From the NCBI GenBank assembly GCA_023423405.1, contig JAFAFR010000041.1, positions 51,631-115,630 on the forward strand: a stretch of DNA of 64,000 bases. Direction: 5' to 3'. This document shows positions 52,487-60,396 of the stretch, piece after piece (within the stretch, counting starts at the first letter, position 1; each line of letters begins with the position of its first letter). This DNA is from Bacteroidota bacterium (GTDB lineage Bacteria; Bacteroidota; Bacteroidia; Chitinophagales; Chitinophagaceae). The notes beneath the pieces were generated by a model. That model saw only the letters and a list, made by a program, of their open reading frames with translations, was not told where the DNA came from and searched no databases. The position numbers were made by a program, and so were the translations under genes.

Positions 52487-54832
52487 TTAGTGTTGGTTGG
52501 TTTGTGTAAGATTTATCTCAACGTTTTTTCCCTGGTAATGCAATTCCCTGCTAAAGCCGCCGGGCTGTAAGCGTACACGAAAAGTCCTGTTCACCGGCAG
52601 ATTGGTATAACCTTTTGGTGCACCCGGTTGCAGCGTTAGTTTCTTGTCACGATCGTTCCACTGCAGGTGTATCCAACTGCCTTTCTTTTGCAGGTAGTCC
52701 TGGCTTTGCCCGTCGTCTTCATACAAAGTAAAATCCCCGTCGGCGCCGGTGTATACCTCCAGCGTGGTGGGTGTTGTTACCCGCTCGGTGCTGTACTGGC
52801 GGATCGTATCCAACGGAATGATGGCGCCCGCCCTTACATAAACAGGCATCACCGACAGGTCAACCGCCCGCGTGATGTATTGCTTACCCGCTACTTTTTC
52901 TTTCGTCCACCAATCGTACCAGTCGCCTTCTGGAAGATAGAGTTTTTTTGCCCGTGCTCCTTTTTCAAAAACGGGTGCAATCAGCAGGTCGCGTCCCCAC
53001 AAATACTGAGAACCAATTCCGGTGGCAATCGTATCGGAAGGATAGTGCAGCCAGAGTGCACGCATCAGCGGCAATCCTGTAAATCGCGCTTCCCAGGCCA
53101 GGGTGTAGGTATAAGGAAGCAGTTGATACCGAAGCTCATCGTATTGTTTTACGATGGGCTCAATGGTGGGATCGTTCAGGGCGCTGGCGGGTGGCGGTTG
53201 CCTGTCTTCGATGGGATCCATAATCGACTGTCCCCATCCCCAGGGCAGTCTTGTTCGCCAGGTGCGGCCATGCGAACGGAAGGAACCACAGAAACTGCCA
53301 AACTGGAACCAGCGGGCATAGAGTTCGCCCGTTGTTTCGGGACCTGAATAAAAACCACCGATGTCGGAGCCCCAATAGGGACCGATGCTCAATGAATAAT
53401 TGAGGCCAACGGCGATCTGTGCTTCGAGCGTTTTCCACGACGATTCGGTATCGCCCGACCAAACCCATCCGCCCCATTGCGCGATGCCGGGATAGCCGTT
53501 TCGCTGCAGGCTCCAGGGGCGTTTTTGGGGTGAAGAAAAAAGAGATCCCTGGTAGTACAACTGGTGTCGTTTGATGCGCTCGTGCAGGTTGAACCAATCG
53601 CCTTCATCGGGCCAGAAAGCGTCCACGCCTTTGCTGACCAGCGGTATGTGTTGTTGCCAGTAAGGTTGGATATGACCGGGCCGCAAAGGCTCTCCCGGTT
53701 TGGCAGGAATACTGCCTTCGAGCGTGGGCAGGCTGTCGCGATCCCAGGGAACCATGTGCAGAACCACTTTTACGTGGCGATTGTGCATACCCGTTATAAA
53801 TGGTTCTATATCGCTGTTCGCGAACACTTCCGGGTGAGGCGTAAAGGAAGGTTGTTGTGTATTCCAGCCACGGGGTGCAAAACCGGTTCCCAGGTAAATG
53901 ACAGCATCCAGCGGTATTTTTTTCTGCCGGAATGTATCCACTACGCCGGTCATCTGTGTTTCGTCGCGCAGGGTGCGGTGCGACTGCATATAACCCAGCG
54001 CCCATTTCGGGGGCAGAACTGCGGGGCCAGTAACCGTTGAAAAGTCTTTCATCAAGACAGCCGGTTCTTCCGCATCAAACACGAAGATGTCGTACAAGCC
54101 GGGACGATTGTTTTCAACAGGAGGAAGGCCTTTGCCTTGTTGCAGGTCCTGGTTTTTTTCATTTTGTGGCAGAACATCGGCGGGCGTTGGTTTCCAGGGA
54201 ATCAATACGCCTTCGCCGGCATCACGCAGATCGGCCAGCACCCAGGGCGTAGCCACAAAGAGACCCCAGCCGCTGGTTCCCACCAGCATGGCAACGGGAT
54301 TCCTGGATCCATAGGCATTGCTTTGCCAGCGGGGCTGCATGCTGTCCATGGCGCCGCGCCGGTCGAACTGCACGGGCAGTTCGCGCCAGTTAACGCCGCG
54401 GGCAGGATTGGGTCCGCCTTCACCCAATCCCAGTACCGGGCGGTTGCCCGTTTTGAAATGAATGGCGCCGGTGCTGTCGAATACGAGCGACTGCACCAGC
54501 CGCCCGCGATCTTTGCTAACGGTCACGGTCAGTGGATGATTGCTGATCGTCACTGTCAGTGCCCCGCATTTTCGTACCAGCGTGCCCGTTATATCCTTTT
54601 GATCGATCACTGCTTTGCTCACAGGCAGGTTTTCGGCTACCGATGGCGTATAGGGAAAAGTGGTTGGGTAATCGTAGGGCTTTATGGTGATGCGTACTGC
54701 CTTTTGCGCTACGGGCCGGATGGCAAGCTGCGCATGGGTTCCGTTGATCCGGATCGGCTGGGAGAGCGCTGGTGCGATGCCGGTAGTGGTGACCAGGAGC
54801 AACAGCAATAGGTACCTGTGGTGAATTTTCAT
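52487..54832 (-). CDS. GH31-family alpha-glycosidase (alpha-glucosidase/alpha-xylosidase type), secreted
   Basis: The 781-residue protein has a signal peptide ending at PALSQ. The GH31 layout is N-terminal beta-sandwich (about 30-260), TIM barrel with nucleophile Asp409 (AFWPDEGDW) and acid/base Asp461 (WSGDTESSW), GYMQSHRTLRDE at its beginning, then a C-terminal DUF5110-like domain (LEVYTGADGDFTLYEDDG). WPDEGDW replaces the more usual WxDMNE, so it lies outside the classical maltase group. The substrate is not deducible. It is not clearly linked to either SusCD locus and is transcribed away from them. Confidence 0.92.
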   Translation of the reverse strand: MKIHHRYLLLLLLVTTTGIAPALSQPIRINGTHAQLAIRPVAQKAVRITIKPYDYPTTFPYTPSVAENLPVSKAVIDQKDITGTLVRKCGALTVTISNHPLTVTVSKDRGRLVQSLVFDSTGAIHFKTGNRPVLGLGEGGPNPARGVNWRELPVQFDRRGAMDSMQPRWQSNAYGSRNPVAMLVGTSGWGLFVATPWVLADLRDAGEGVLIPWKPTPADVLPQNEKNQDLQQGKGLPPVENNRPGLYDIFVFDAEEPAVLMKDFSTVTGPAVLPPKWALGYMQSHRTLRDETQMTGVVDTFRQKKIPLDAVIYLGTGFAPRGWNTQQPSFTPHPEVFANSDIEPFITGMHNRHVKVVLHMVPWDRDSLPTLEGSIPAKPGEPLRPGHIQPYWQQHIPLVSKGVDAFWPDEGDWFNLHERIKRHQLYYQGSLFSSPQKRPWSLQRNGYPGIAQWGGWVWSGDTESSWKTLEAQIAVGLNYSLSIGPYWGSDIGGFYSGPETTGELYARWFQFGSFCGSFRSHGRTWRTRLPWGWGQSIMDPIEDRQPPPASALNDPTIEPIVKQYDELRYQLLPYTYTLAWEARFTGLPLMRALWLHYPSDTIATGIGSQYLWGRDLLIAPVFEKGARAKKLYLPEGDWYDWWTKEKVAGKQYITRAVDLSVMPVYVRAGAIIPLDTIRQYSTERVTTPTTLEVYTGADGDFTLYEDDGQSQDYLQKKGSWIHLQWNDRDKKLTLQPGAPKGYTNLPVNRTFRVRLQPGGFSRELHYQGKNVEINLTQTNQH

Positions 54833-54865
54833 CAGTTTTTTCTTTGGGAGTGGAGCAGGGGTTGC

Positions 54866-55279
54866 CTATTTTAGAGAAAGGTACTCTGTAATGGTAATTA
54901 TTCTTGTTTTCCCAACTTTTTTCAACACCAATAAATCCTGATCTCCGGTAAGTAAGTAATCTGCTGCCGCGGTCTTTGCCAATGACAACAAAAAATTATC
55001 CCTGGGATCCGGCAAATTTCGATCTTATCGGTTATCTCAAAAAAATCAGCATACTCACTTTACCGAATACAGCAATTCGTCAACATCAACTTTGGAAATA
55101 TATTTTTTAAACTTCGGTCGTTTTGAAACTTCTACAAACTCCGCTAATAATTCTTCGCTGAAGGCCAACCTGATCTCCCCAGATTTGAGCAGACCGTCGA
55201 GTTTACTATATGTTTTGCTGATTAAGAAGCTCAGCCAAATATTTGTATCGACGATGATAAGGTCAGCCTTTCTTTTCAT
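54866..55279 (-). pseudogene. PIN-domain toxin gene (VapC-like, COG1569/TIGR00305 type) disrupted by two compensating frameshifts
   Basis: From ATG 55279 the PIN start is clear (LIIVDTNIWLSFLIS, ELLAEFVEVSKRPKFKKY), but the frame stops at 55055. The next frame continues the family sequence (SEYADFFEITDKIEICR), and the original frame then resumes with DPRDNFLLSLAKTAAADYLL, TGDQDLLVL and a stop at 54866. The total is 414 nt, exactly 137 codons plus stop, the family length. It needs one extra A in an AAA run near 55057 and one missing G in a GG run near 55012. Either a decayed toxin or sequencing errors in homopolymers; intact neighbours favour decay. Confidence 0.8.
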
Positions 55280-55477
55280 ATCTTCTCAATCGAACAGACT
55301 CAACCTCTTTTGTTATTTCCTCCAAAGGCAACACAGCTTTTTTAGACCTCATTCTCTTAACTGCAGACAAAAAAGAGTCTTTCTTTGCTTCCTTATGGAA
55401 ATCAACTTCATATCTGCCAAATCCTCCAGTAGTTTCCTGGCCTTGGGGTTCAAAATTTCGACGTTTACGCTTGACAT
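55263..55477 (-). pseudogene. Antitoxin gene paired with the PIN toxin, with one frameshift
   Basis: ATG 55477 opens a frame reading MSSVNVEILNPKARKLLEDL then ADMKLISI. The other frame continues with KEAKKDSFLSAVKRMRSKKA and ends RLRRYEKKG at 55263. Joining them requires one additional A in an AA run near 55395. The product would be about 71 residues. It overlaps the toxin start by 17 bp, the normal arrangement of these pairs. With the lesions in the toxin it makes three homopolymer indels in about 600 bp. Confidence 0.75.
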
Positions 55478-55527
55478 ATACTTGAATATACGAAAAAAAC
55501 AAATATCTGAACGACTCCGGTATGGCA

Positions 55528-55682
55528 GCTAACGTACAGGGCTTGCTGTTGGCTGGTATTAATTGTTCGTTCAGCCCGAAACTGAAGCCCAATAGAATTA
55601 TGTATGACCGAACCGCTGCTGATAGCGAACAAAAGATGAAGATTTATTCGTCAGCCAGCATAGCAGCAAACCCCATGTTAGC
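55528..55682. repeat. attC-like imperfect palindrome, copy 1
   Basis: The ends are GCTAACGTACAGGGCTTGCTG and, on the other strand, GCTAACATGGGGTTTGCTGC, pairing over roughly 28 bp with internal mismatches. The element is 155 bp. AAC/GTT triplets at the outer ends and a mismatch spacer after about 6 bp recall the R/L box layout of integron attC sites, although the GTTRRRY core is not exact. It lies 23 bp downstream of the stop of the metallophosphoesterase gene and begins 50 bp from the antitoxin start. Confidence 0.6.
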
Positions 55683-55705
55683 GGTAGTTTTTGTTTCAGA
55701 GAATT

Positions 55706-56878
55706 CTATATCTCTTTCTTTTTCCCATTGTGTAAAACTCTGTAATATCGCTTGCCTTCAATTAACAGACCTTCTGATTTTTGGTTGGGAATACTCCTGG
55801 CATAATCTTTCGGATGCTTGACATCAATTCCTATCACTTTTCCGTTGTATTGTTTATTGACTTTTGATTGAAGTGTGTGTCCGACAACGATTGATTTTGC
55901 ATTGAATTTATTTAGTCCTCGTTCTACTTCTTCTTGAGTCAAATCATCTTTAAAATATCCTCTGTACCAAGCGATGCCTTTGTGCGAAGAAATCAATAAC
56001 TGCTCTATATTTTTCTTTGGATTTGGATAATAAGGTTTGTAATAATTGCTGCGAACAATTTGATTGACTTCGTCCAGATTTGTTTTATAATTTGCCAAAT
56101 CGGGATGTATTCCTCCGTGTGTAAAAAGGATGCCATTAATTCTTTCAATTGTGTTTTTGCTCGACATCCATTTGCCAAGAACCGAATTAATACTATATAA
56201 ATCGGTTTGATGCTTTTTTAAGATAGATGCAACGTGATAATATTTCGGAGAGGTAGATTCAAAATTCCCCTGCATATTTTTCAATTCGTGGTTGCCCAAA
56301 ATAAAATGAACATTTCCGCCTTTTTCTTTTGCATCTTGTTCCAATTTGTAAATAAGCCAAAGTATTTGGGTGGTCGAAAAATCTCTGTCCACAAAATCTC
56401 CGAGCAAAACAAGGTGTCCATTTCCAAATGTCCAATTTAGCTTTTCGTCAATTACTTTATTGGCAATCATAAAATCACGAAAGGTTTTGAAGCCGCTTTC
56501 AATATCGGAAATGGCTAAAATTTTAGAATTGTCGTCATAGGTGTTTTTAGGAGTTTCGATATTGTTGCTGATGGTAAACTCAAAACGTGTTGAATCTAAT
56601 GGGAAATAACAGTAAGCAGGAATTTTTGAATACAAAGTATAATCTGTTTGGTCCAAATAAAACCCATCATCCTGATTCCCTCTGATGTGGTTTACAGTAA
56701 GAATACTATCATTTTTATTAAAAACATAAGGGCCGTCTTTATCCCAGTTCATCATTTCTGGATTTTCTGAATAGCGAAAACTTGCTCCGTGATACAGTCC
56801 GAATGAAACAACAATAAATCCTAATACTACAAATGTGATAATGATATGTTTTACATATCTGAAAATTCTTTTTTTCAT
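55706..56878 (-). CDS. Membrane-anchored metallophosphoesterase (calcineurin-like)
   Basis: The 390-residue protein has one N-terminal transmembrane helix (about 10-30) and an extracytoplasmic domain. Calcineurin-like motifs follow in order: AISDIESGF (a DxE instead of the common DxH), VLLGDFVDRD, FILGNHELKN, LFTHGGIHPD and VVGHTLQSK. These bind two metal ions and cleave a phosphoester. DIE in the first motif is known in a Bacteroidota subgroup but its substrate is unknown. The gene is visibly more AT-rich than the sugar loci and lies with its 3' end at an attC-like element. Confidence 0.85.
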   Translation of the reverse strand: MKKRIFRYVKHIIITFVVLGFIVVSFGLYHGASFRYSENPEMMNWDKDGPYVFNKNDSILTVNHIRGNQDDGFYLDQTDYTLYSKIPAYCYFPLDSTRFEFTISNNIETPKNTYDDNSKILAISDIESGFKTFRDFMIANKVIDEKLNWTFGNGHLVLLGDFVDRDFSTTQILWLIYKLEQDAKEKGGNVHFILGNHELKNMQGNFESTSPKYYHVASILKKHQTDLYSINSVLGKWMSSKNTIERINGILFTHGGIHPDLANYKTNLDEVNQIVRSNYYKPYYPNPKKNIEQLLISSHKGIAWYRGYFKDDLTQEEVERGLNKFNAKSIVVGHTLQSKVNKQYNGKVIGIDVKHPKDYARSIPNQKSEGLLIEGKRYYRVLHNGKKKEI

Positions 56879-56935
56879 TTATTCTATTAAATTTCTGTAA
56901 ACATATAAATGCTTATACGGCTTCTAAAACAATTG

Positions 56936-57038
56936 TGACAAACAACTTCTGCAGTTAGATAAACAGTATTTGTAGCAACTCAAAGTTATTTCATCACTGT
57001 TTCCCCTCATTTCAAAACCCTATACTGGTTGTTTGTCA
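56936..57038. repeat. Inverted repeat in the divergent region between metallophosphoesterase and kinase genes
   Basis: TGACAAACAAC (56936-56946) and its perfect complement GTTGTTTGTCA (57028-57038) are 81 bp apart. They sit between two divergent genes, so they could form a cruciform, mark the ends of a small element, or be binding half-sites. The sequence differs from the attC-like family. Confidence 0.4.
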
Positions 57039-57079
57039 ACGCTCTTGTATTAGGCTATCCATAATTGTAATATTGTAAA

Positions 57080-57886
57080 ATGATAGCTCTGAAACAAAAT
57101 ATAAAATGGCTTGTGATTGCTCTTTTGGTAATAGCACTTGTTCCTGTATTGATTACTGTTTATGAAGTAATTTTTACGGAAAACAAATCCGTTATGTTTT
57201 TAGCGAATTACAACCCGAAAGTTGTCATAATTGTGATTTGCTACTATGTTTTTCTTTTATGTTTGGGTATTGTTTGGTTGGTTCGCCAAATTATTTTTAT
57301 TGCCAAACTGAAAAATGAAAAAATGAAAGCCGAATTGATGCTTTTGAAAAGTCAAGTTAGTCCGCATTTCTTTTTCAATACACTGAACAATTTATATGGT
57401 TTGGTTGCGAAAGACCCTCAAAAAGCACAAGAATTGATATTAAAACTTTCGGATATGATGCGTTACAGTATTTATGAAGGCGAAAAGGATATGGTTGCCC
57501 TAGGAGAAGAAACCGTTTTTTTGAAAAACTATATCGAACTCCACAAAATGCGTTACCATAAACAGATAACCGTTGATTTTAATTGTGAAGTTGATGAAAA
57601 CCGAAAAGTTGTTCCTTTATTGTTTATCATACTTTTAGAAAACTCTTTCAAACACGGAATCGAAAATTTGAGGGAGAGTGCTTATATAAAAATGAATTTG
57701 ACAACTTCACAAAACGAAATCTGTTTTGCAATTGAAAATAATTATGAAAAAGCTGAAAACCAATCAGGAATTGGCTTAAAAAATCTGAAAAGAAGATTGG
57801 AATTAATCTATCCAAATCAGCACGAATTGTCTTTTTCGGTAAGTGAAAGTGTATATCAAGCTCAACTAATTTTGAAACAATTATGA
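57080..57886 (+). CDS. LytS/YehU-type sensor histidine kinase
   Basis: The 268-residue protein has two N-terminal transmembrane helices (about 10-30 and 48-70) without an obvious extracytoplasmic sensor. A His_kinase domain follows, with His96 in SQVSPHFFFNTLNNLY, and an HATPase with PLLFIILLENSFKHGIE and SGIGLKNLKRRLELIY. It should phosphorylate the LytTR regulator whose start overlaps its stop (ATGA at 57883). No target is visible. It is AT-rich like the surrounding island. Confidence 0.9.
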   Translation: MIALKQNIKWLVIALLVIALVPVLITVYEVIFTENKSVMFLANYNPKVVIIVICYYVFLLCLGIVWLVRQIIFIAKLKNEKMKAELMLLKSQVSPHFFFNTLNNLYGLVAKDPQKAQELILKLSDMMRYSIYEGEKDMVALGEETVFLKNYIELHKMRYHKQITVDFNCEVDENRKVVPLLFIILLENSFKHGIENLRESAYIKMNLTTSQNEICFAIENNYEKAENQSGIGLKNLKRRLELIYPNQHELSFSVSESVYQAQLILKQL

Positions 57887-58578
57887 TTAGATATTTAATC
57901 ATTGATGATGAACATATTGCCCACGACATCATTAAAGGATATTGTGATTTACTACCAAATATGCAGTTGATGAAAAACTGTTATGACGCTTTGGAAGCGT
58001 TTGAATATCTGAACCAAAATGAGGTAGATTTGATATTTTTGGATTTGAATATGCCTGCTCTTAAAGGGTTTGAATTTCTAAGAACTTTGCAGAATCCACC
58101 GAAAGTAATCGTAACAACCGCCTATCAGGAATATGCGTTAGAAGGCTATGAACAAAATGTTGTTGATTATTTGCTTAAGCCGTTTGGGTTTGAACGCTTC
58201 TTAAAAGCCATAAATAAAGCGTTTAGTAATTCTATTAGTGAACAGAAAATTTTGTCAGAAAGTAGTCCTGTTTCCAACCGCATTTTTGTACAAAGCAACA
58301 AAAAACATATTCAATTGGACGTTGGAAACATACTTTACATTGAAGCAACAGGAAATTATAGTAAAATAGTTGCCACAACTGAAACCATTACCATTCGTGA
58401 AAAATTCTCTGCATTTTTAGAACAACTGCCTAAAAGCGAGTTTGTTCGGGTTCATAAATCTTTCGCAGTTGCTCCTAAACATATCAAAAGCATTGAAGGA
58501 AACTCGATATTTATCGCAAATTACAAGATACCTATTGGCAAAATCTATAAATTCAATATTGTTCAATTGTTAAAGTAA
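57883..58578 (+). CDS. LytTR-family response regulator
   Basis: The 231-residue protein has a receiver (about 1-120) with DDEH at 8-11, phospho-acceptor Asp54 (LIFLDLNMP), TTAYQEYALEGYEQNVVDYLL and LKPFGF. A LytTR DNA-binding domain (about 133-231; FVQSNKKHIQLDVGNILYIE, FVRVHKSFAV, GNSIFIANYKIPIGKIYK) completes it. It is translationally coupled to the kinase at 57080. LytTR regulators bind direct repeats; none was recognised nearby. The stop is 29 bp before an attC-like element. Confidence 0.93.
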   Translation: MIRYLIIDDEHIAHDIIKGYCDLLPNMQLMKNCYDALEAFEYLNQNEVDLIFLDLNMPALKGFEFLRTLQNPPKVIVTTAYQEYALEGYEQNVVDYLLKPFGFERFLKAINKAFSNSISEQKILSESSPVSNRIFVQSNKKHIQLDVGNILYIEATGNYSKIVATTETITIREKFSAFLEQLPKSEFVRVHKSFAVAPKHIKSIEGNSIFIANYKIPIGKIYKFNIVQLLK

Positions 58579-58606
58579 TGTCTAAGTTGTAGGGTTTTAA
58601 ATTACC

Positions 58607-58729
58607 GCTAACGTTCGGGGCTTTATGCAGGTTGGGAATTAGTATTTCGTCTGCTGGAACCAAAGATGGGATTTGCAATTAGCTGATGTTACTTTGTCCT
58701 GCCCAACTTGCATAAAACCCAATGTTACC
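58607..58729. repeat. attC-like imperfect palindrome, copy 2
   Basis: The left end GCTAACGTTCGGGGCTTTAT pairs with the right end, whose other strand reads GGTAACATTGGGTTTTATGC; the pairing extends through CAGGTTGGG / CCCAACTTG. The element is 123 bp and has an internal GGGAATTAGTATTTCGTCTG stretch that is also present, slightly varied, in copy 3. It follows the LytTR stop by 28 bp. The right end supplies the TAA stop of the minus-strand gene at 58725. Confidence 0.65.
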
Positions 58730-59048
58730 TGCCGTTTTGCTTCGTTGAGTTTGTCCTTAGTTTTATTGATAAAAGAACTGTTTGAATAAGTATCAGTCCA
58801 ACCAACAGCCAAAAATTTATTACCGATTGAGCTGAATATTGCCGGTGGACTCTACGAATTGTGTCAAGATAATCTTTTGCTTTCTGTTTTGCTGTGTCAA
58901 TACTTTGTAGGTTGTCAATTTCAATTTTTTGCATTGACGTCATTGCGTTATTTTTTGTTGCTGCAAGGTCAAAATTCGTAAAACTGTCAGCAAGCAAAAA
59001 AAGGATAATTCCAAATGAAACGAAATGTAAAACCTTTCTAATTGTCAT
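58725..59048 (-). CDS. Small membrane protein of unknown function, 107 aa
   Basis: Two hydrophobic segments (about 5-25, VLHFVSFGIILFLLADS, and about 78-97, VINFWLLVGLILIQTVLLS) flank a polar, helical middle part (TSMQKIEIDNLQSIDTAKQK). No domain was recognised. The stop codon lies inside the end of attC-like copy 2. It starts 1 bp after the end of the upstream gene at 59050, so both are probably co-transcribed. Confidence 0.6.
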   Translation of the reverse strand: MTIRKVLHFVSFGIILFLLADSFTNFDLAATKNNAMTSMQKIEIDNLQSIDTAKQKAKDYLDTIRRVHRQYSAQSVINFWLLVGLILIQTVLLSIKLRTNSTKQNGR

Positions 59049-59049
59049 T

Positions 59050-59346
59050 TTAGTCTAACGTTATAGTGCCAATTATGATATAGTCAAACTCTTCTGAGTT
59101 TTCAGTCACAAGTGCACCACCAACAGTTACAGAATAATATTGAGATAATGGTTTAAAAGTTGTCTTTTCATATTTCGGACTAAGTTCTATTAAATCACTC
59201 GTCAACTTTTTACCAGTAATAGGTTTTGTGAGTTTGACTAAAAGTTTGTCGCCACCACGGTCTGAAATAATAGTCCCGAAAAGATTTTCTATCCAGTCCC
59301 ACGGTTCACTTACAATAATTCTTACGGTTTGTCCTCTTAAACTCAT
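59050..59346 (-). CDS. Hypothetical beta-rich protein, 98 aa
   Basis: The cytoplasmic-looking protein (MSLRGQTVRIIVSEPWDW start) contains strands reminiscent of a small barrel (GTIISDRGGDKLLVKLTKPITG) and ends EEFDYIIIGTITLD. No family was recognised. It lies directly upstream of the small membrane protein gene in the same orientation, 29 bp from attC-like copy 3. The two genes look like one cassette unit. Confidence 0.6.
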   Translation of the reverse strand: MSLRGQTVRIIVSEPWDWIENLFGTIISDRGGDKLLVKLTKPITGKKLTSDLIELSPKYEKTTFKPLSQYYSVTVGGALVTENSEEFDYIIIGTITLD

Positions 59347-59375
59347 TAGCTAAATTGTGTCGCTTTAAAATGACA

Positions 59376-59535
59376 GGTAACGTTCGGGGCTTTGCGAAGT
59401 ACGGGAGTTAGAATTTCTGTCGCTCGCTTGGCCGTAACTTTTGATTTACTACGGCCAAAGCACAAAAGTTCAATAGAAATTCAAATGTTGATTGGCCTTA
59501 TTCTGTCGCCCGTATTTTGCAAAACCCTTGTTGCC
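59376..59535. repeat. attC-like imperfect palindrome, copy 3
   Basis: The left end GGTAACGTTCGGGGCTTTGC pairs with the right end, whose other strand reads GGCAACAAGGGTTTTGCAAA; the stem continues through AGTACGGG / CCCGTATT. Length is 160 bp. A GTTAGAATTTCTGTCGCTCG segment next to the left arm matches the same place in copy 2. Copies 2 and 3 share the 16-mer TAACGTTCGGGGCTTT exactly. The gene at 59547 ends 11 bp from this element. Confidence 0.65.
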
Positions 59536-59546
59536 TGCAGTCTTGC

Positions 59547-60029
59547 TCAAAATGTTATTCTGTCAAACATTATTCCGCCTCTGTCTATGTTGTCAATTTT
59601 TTGGGTAGTAAGTAGTCTTGGTTTCTGTCTAACAAATTGCTTATACCCGATAGATTTAAAAGAAATAGAACCTTCTTGGGTCTCAATTATCCAATTAAAT
59701 TCGATGTCACGATTAACGTATTCTGCATTGCTTGGTTTCTGCGGATTGTCCTTTGTGATAAAGTCAATTGTCAAACCAGGTGTTGTAGGGCCAATGTCAA
59801 ATGTCAAGTCATAGACGTTTTCAAAAACTAACGTACATGGAGAAATCCAAAAAATATATTTTTTGCCTTTTAAAATCCACTCGAAGATGTAGTCAATGTC
59901 TAATAACAACTCAAAATTGTCGCTGAAAGTAATTGCATGAATAGGATTGTCATGCCATTGCATATCGTCGAAGTCAATCTCTGTCAAAATGTTTTTGTCT
60001 AGTTTATATTGCTTTGGTGATTGCGTCAT
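59547..60029 (-). CDS. Hypothetical protein, 160 aa
   Basis: From ATG 60029 (MTQSPKQYKLDKNIL) the protein has 160 residues, AT-rich coding and many aromatic and acidic residues (EIDFDDMQWHDNPIHAI, FELLLDIDYIFEWI, YIFWISPCTLVFENVYDL). Proteins of this pattern, starting with a strand pair and a WHDNPIH motif, are found scattered in Bacteroidota; no function is known to me. The ATG at 60053 would lie in a hairpin and is less likely. Its 3' end is beside attC-like copy 3. Confidence 0.7.
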   Translation of the reverse strand: MTQSPKQYKLDKNILTEIDFDDMQWHDNPIHAITFSDNFELLLDIDYIFEWILKGKKYIFWISPCTLVFENVYDLTFDIGPTTPGLTIDFITKDNPQKPSNAEYVNRDIEFNWIIETQEGSISFKSIGYKQFVRQKPRLLTTQKIDNIDRGGIMFDRITF

Positions 60030-60039
60030 AAATATTGCA

Positions 60040-60070
60040 GGCAACGGCTGCATTTGCGCAGCCTTATTGC
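60040..60070. repeat. Short hairpin at the end of the AT-rich island, possible degenerate fourth copy
   Basis: GGCAACGGCTGC and GCAGCCTTATTGC pair through the perfect 6-bp GGCTGC/GCAGCC with a short loop. The outer GGCAAC equals the complement of the right end of copy 3 (GTTGCC). It may be a truncated relative of the attC-like elements and closes the array next to the 60029 gene start. Confidence 0.35.
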
Positions 60071-60396
60071 GGCAATACGCCTAAAATAATATCATTTTTG
60101 CAATTGACATAGCAATAATGACCATAGCCACAAACTGTACTGCCTGGGATATGCTGCCGACTGGTATGGCTGCAAAAGGGGCAAAGGAAAGTGCCTGAAA
60201 AATGAGCATCCAGCTCCAACTCCAAATCCGGGAGCCAAAACTCAGGATCCGGGAGCGTTTCGCTTTCCATTTTCAAAGTCCCAAAACACGTAAACGGATT
60301 TTTGCGCGGCTTGCAATTACCGATTATTCCATGATTTGAACAGATTATTCCGCATTTTATACAGATTGTGAAAAAGGTTTGGATTTTATTTTTCAT
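60064..60396 (-). CDS. Possible cysteine-rich small protein, 110 aa (low confidence)
   Basis: The frame has an ATG start and cysteine/histidine spacing that could form zinc knuckles: IKCGIICSNHG near the N-terminus and FLCPFCSHTS followed by VCGYGHYCYVNC near the C-terminus. No matching family was recognised. Its stop lies in the hairpin at 60040-60070. Coding is plausible but composition is uneven, so this could be a chance reading frame. Confidence 0.35.
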   Translation of the reverse strand: MKNKIQTFFTICIKCGIICSNHGIIGNCKPRKNPFTCFGTLKMESETLPDPEFWLPDLELELDAHFSGTFLCPFCSHTSRQHIPGSTVCGYGHYCYVNCKNDIILGVLPQ

